Positions 63,165 through 64,000 of a DNA stretch of 64,000 nt are shown piece after piece. How positions within the stretch are numbered: the stretch's first letter is position 1; every line of letters begins with the position of its first letter. The translations under genes were made by a program, and so were the position numbers. The notes beneath the pieces are model-generated. The model ran no database searches, had not been told where the DNA came from, and saw only the letters and a program-made list of their open reading frames with translations. The DNA lies in assembly GCA_963728925.1 (NCBI GenBank), contig CAVSMB010000014.1, forward strand, positions 470,762 through 534,761, read 5' to 3'. Source of the DNA: JBBPZA01 sp963728925 (GTDB lineage Bacteria; Actinomycetota; Thermoleophilia; Solirubrobacterales; Solirubrobacteraceae).

Positions 63165-63886
63165 GCGCCCTGGCACGCGGTCGTGGACGGACGCAGCTTC
63201 GGCACCGTTTGCGCGATCCGCGCGTGGTCAAGCCGGAGGCCGAGCTTCGCTGGTGGCTGCAGGAGTGGGACCCGGTGCTCCGTGCTGGCGGCTTCAACCC
63301 GGGGGATGCGCTCACGTTTCTCGACGGCGAGGACTCGGAGCCGAGCTACCTCGGCCGGCGCTGGCAGCAGGCGCGCGCCGAGGTTCGGCGTGTTCTGCGC
63401 GAGGCCGCCATCGATGACGAGAGCTTCTTCGACGGCAACGTGGTGCTCGACATCGGTCCGGGCCCGCTCGGCTTTCCTGACGCTTGTCCGGGCCGAGTTA
63501 GCATCGGAGTCGAGCCCCTCGCCGAGCGCTTTGCGGAGCACCACCTGCTGCTGCCCGACTCGCCGGCGCTGTACCTGTCCACCGGGGCGGAGCACATTCC
63601 GCTGTTGTCTCGCAGCGTCGACGTGGTGCTCGCCCGCAACAGCCTGGACCACGTCGACTGTCCCGAGAAGGTCCTGCGCGAAGCCCAGCGCCTCCTGCGC
63701 CCGGGAGGCACGCTGATCCTCAACTTCGACGTCGACCACGCCGCGACCCTCACCGAGCCTCACATGCTCACGGTCGAGCGGGTTCGAGCCGCGTTCTCGA
63801 CCGTGACCGTCGTGCACGAGGAGCGCTGGGATCATCCGCACGGCTACGACGGCCACGCCGTCGTCCTAGTAGCTCGTAGGCGTTGA
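63161..63886 (+). CDS. SAM-dependent methyltransferase (type 11-like)
   Basis: 241-aa class I methyltransferase. Motif I is a variant, VVLDIGPGPLGFPDACPGRV near 95; the acidic loop follows in SIGVEPLAERFAEHH; post-motif LARNSLDHVDCPEKVLREAQ near 165 and LLRPGGTLILNFDVDHAATL are typical of small-molecule or sugar methyltransferases. An N-terminal ~80-residue helical part (EAELRWWLQEWDPVLRAGGF) may bind substrate. TATCTT (63147-63152) is 8 bases before the ATG. Target unknown; no biosynthetic neighbours are visible before the window ends. Confidence 0.82.
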   Translation: MSALARGRGRTQLRHRLRDPRVVKPEAELRWWLQEWDPVLRAGGFNPGDALTFLDGEDSEPSYLGRRWQQARAEVRRVLREAAIDDESFFDGNVVLDIGPGPLGFPDACPGRVSIGVEPLAERFAEHHLLLPDSPALYLSTGAEHIPLLSRSVDVVLARNSLDHVDCPEKVLREAQRLLRPGGTLILNFDVDHAATLTEPHMLTVERVRAAFSTVTVVHEERWDHPHGYDGHAVVLVARRR

Positions 63887-64000
63887 GTCGCGGGACGACG
63901 TTCGCCGCGCTGCCTTCCTTCACTCGGTACCCGGCGAGCGCGGTTCTCGCCGCTCCGCGGCCGTGCGCGCGATCCCGTCCGGACAGGCCTACTGCAGACA
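63887..64000. other. Window end, no gene supported
   Basis: The last 114 bases hold no start codon with a ribosome site and no recognisable protein segment. A gene entering from outside on the minus strand cannot be excluded. Confidence 0.4.

Overview
The window is a very GC-rich chromosomal segment with almost every base in a gene. The gene content points to an actinobacterium: a LpqY-SugA-SugB-SugC trehalose-type importer in mycobacterial order, Ku, PspA with the small partners PspAA and PspAB, a SigB/SigF-type sigma factor with STAS and SpoIIE partners, and a cyclic di-AMP riboswitch before a cell-wall hydrolase. The mix of families, CWB2 lipoproteins and CxxC mini-proteins suggests the Thermoleophilia/Solirubrobacterales. 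That placement is inference from family resemblance, not a search.

Layout. 1-3444 (minus): xseB end, xseA, a small protein and a CWB2 lipoprotein. 3588-5666 (plus): acyl-CoA dehydrogenase, then a c-di-AMP riboswitch and an NlpC/P60 hydrolase. 5705-9349: patatin lipase, pspA-pspAA, and convergent htpX-pspAB, a membrane-stress module. 9470-13616: M23 endopeptidase, lgt, SthA-like transhydrogenase, alpha/beta hydrolase. 13632-18013: four overlapping aspartate-family genes lysA-hom-thrC-thrB; thrC seems to start with CTG. 18152-25419: cupredoxin lipoprotein, ParA, zinc-ribbon/FHA protein, CxxC protein, SRPBCC protein, lipoprotein, a penicillin-binding protein divergent from a MarP-like protease, zinc-ribbon protein. 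25509-34405: type IA topoisomerase and a two-subunit AddB/AddA-like helicase-nuclease. 34381-39066: small membrane protein, broken ANTAR remnant, trehalose-type ABC importer. 39066-42526: an IS630-family element inserted exactly at the sugC stop codon and itself invaded by a 2.2-kb serine-recombinase element whose attachment sites can be read to the base. 42563-47219: ParB-like protein, frameshifted STAS protein, MerR-GAF regulator, sigma factor, DJ-1/PfpI protein, HAD phosphatase. 47322-55853: Ku, glycosyltransferase, gltB-gltD. 55907-60115: PAS-GAF-SpoIIE phosphatase, flavin monooxygenase with its TetR regulator. 60132-64000: a decayed cydA/cydB remnant, an uncharacterised zinc-motif protein, a broken sigma-like gene, a methyltransferase.

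Three themes cut across genes. First, roughly half of the operon heads have a TANNNT -10-like hexamer only 6-13 bases before the start codon, so leaderless mRNAs look common; this also decides several starts. Second, a self-contained recombinase element sits in the conserved catalytic DEK codons of an IS630 transposase. Third, six reading-frame breaks can each be repaired by adding one base, so some 'pseudogenes' may be assembly errors; the cydA/cydB fusion, which has lost most of cydB, cannot be explained that way.
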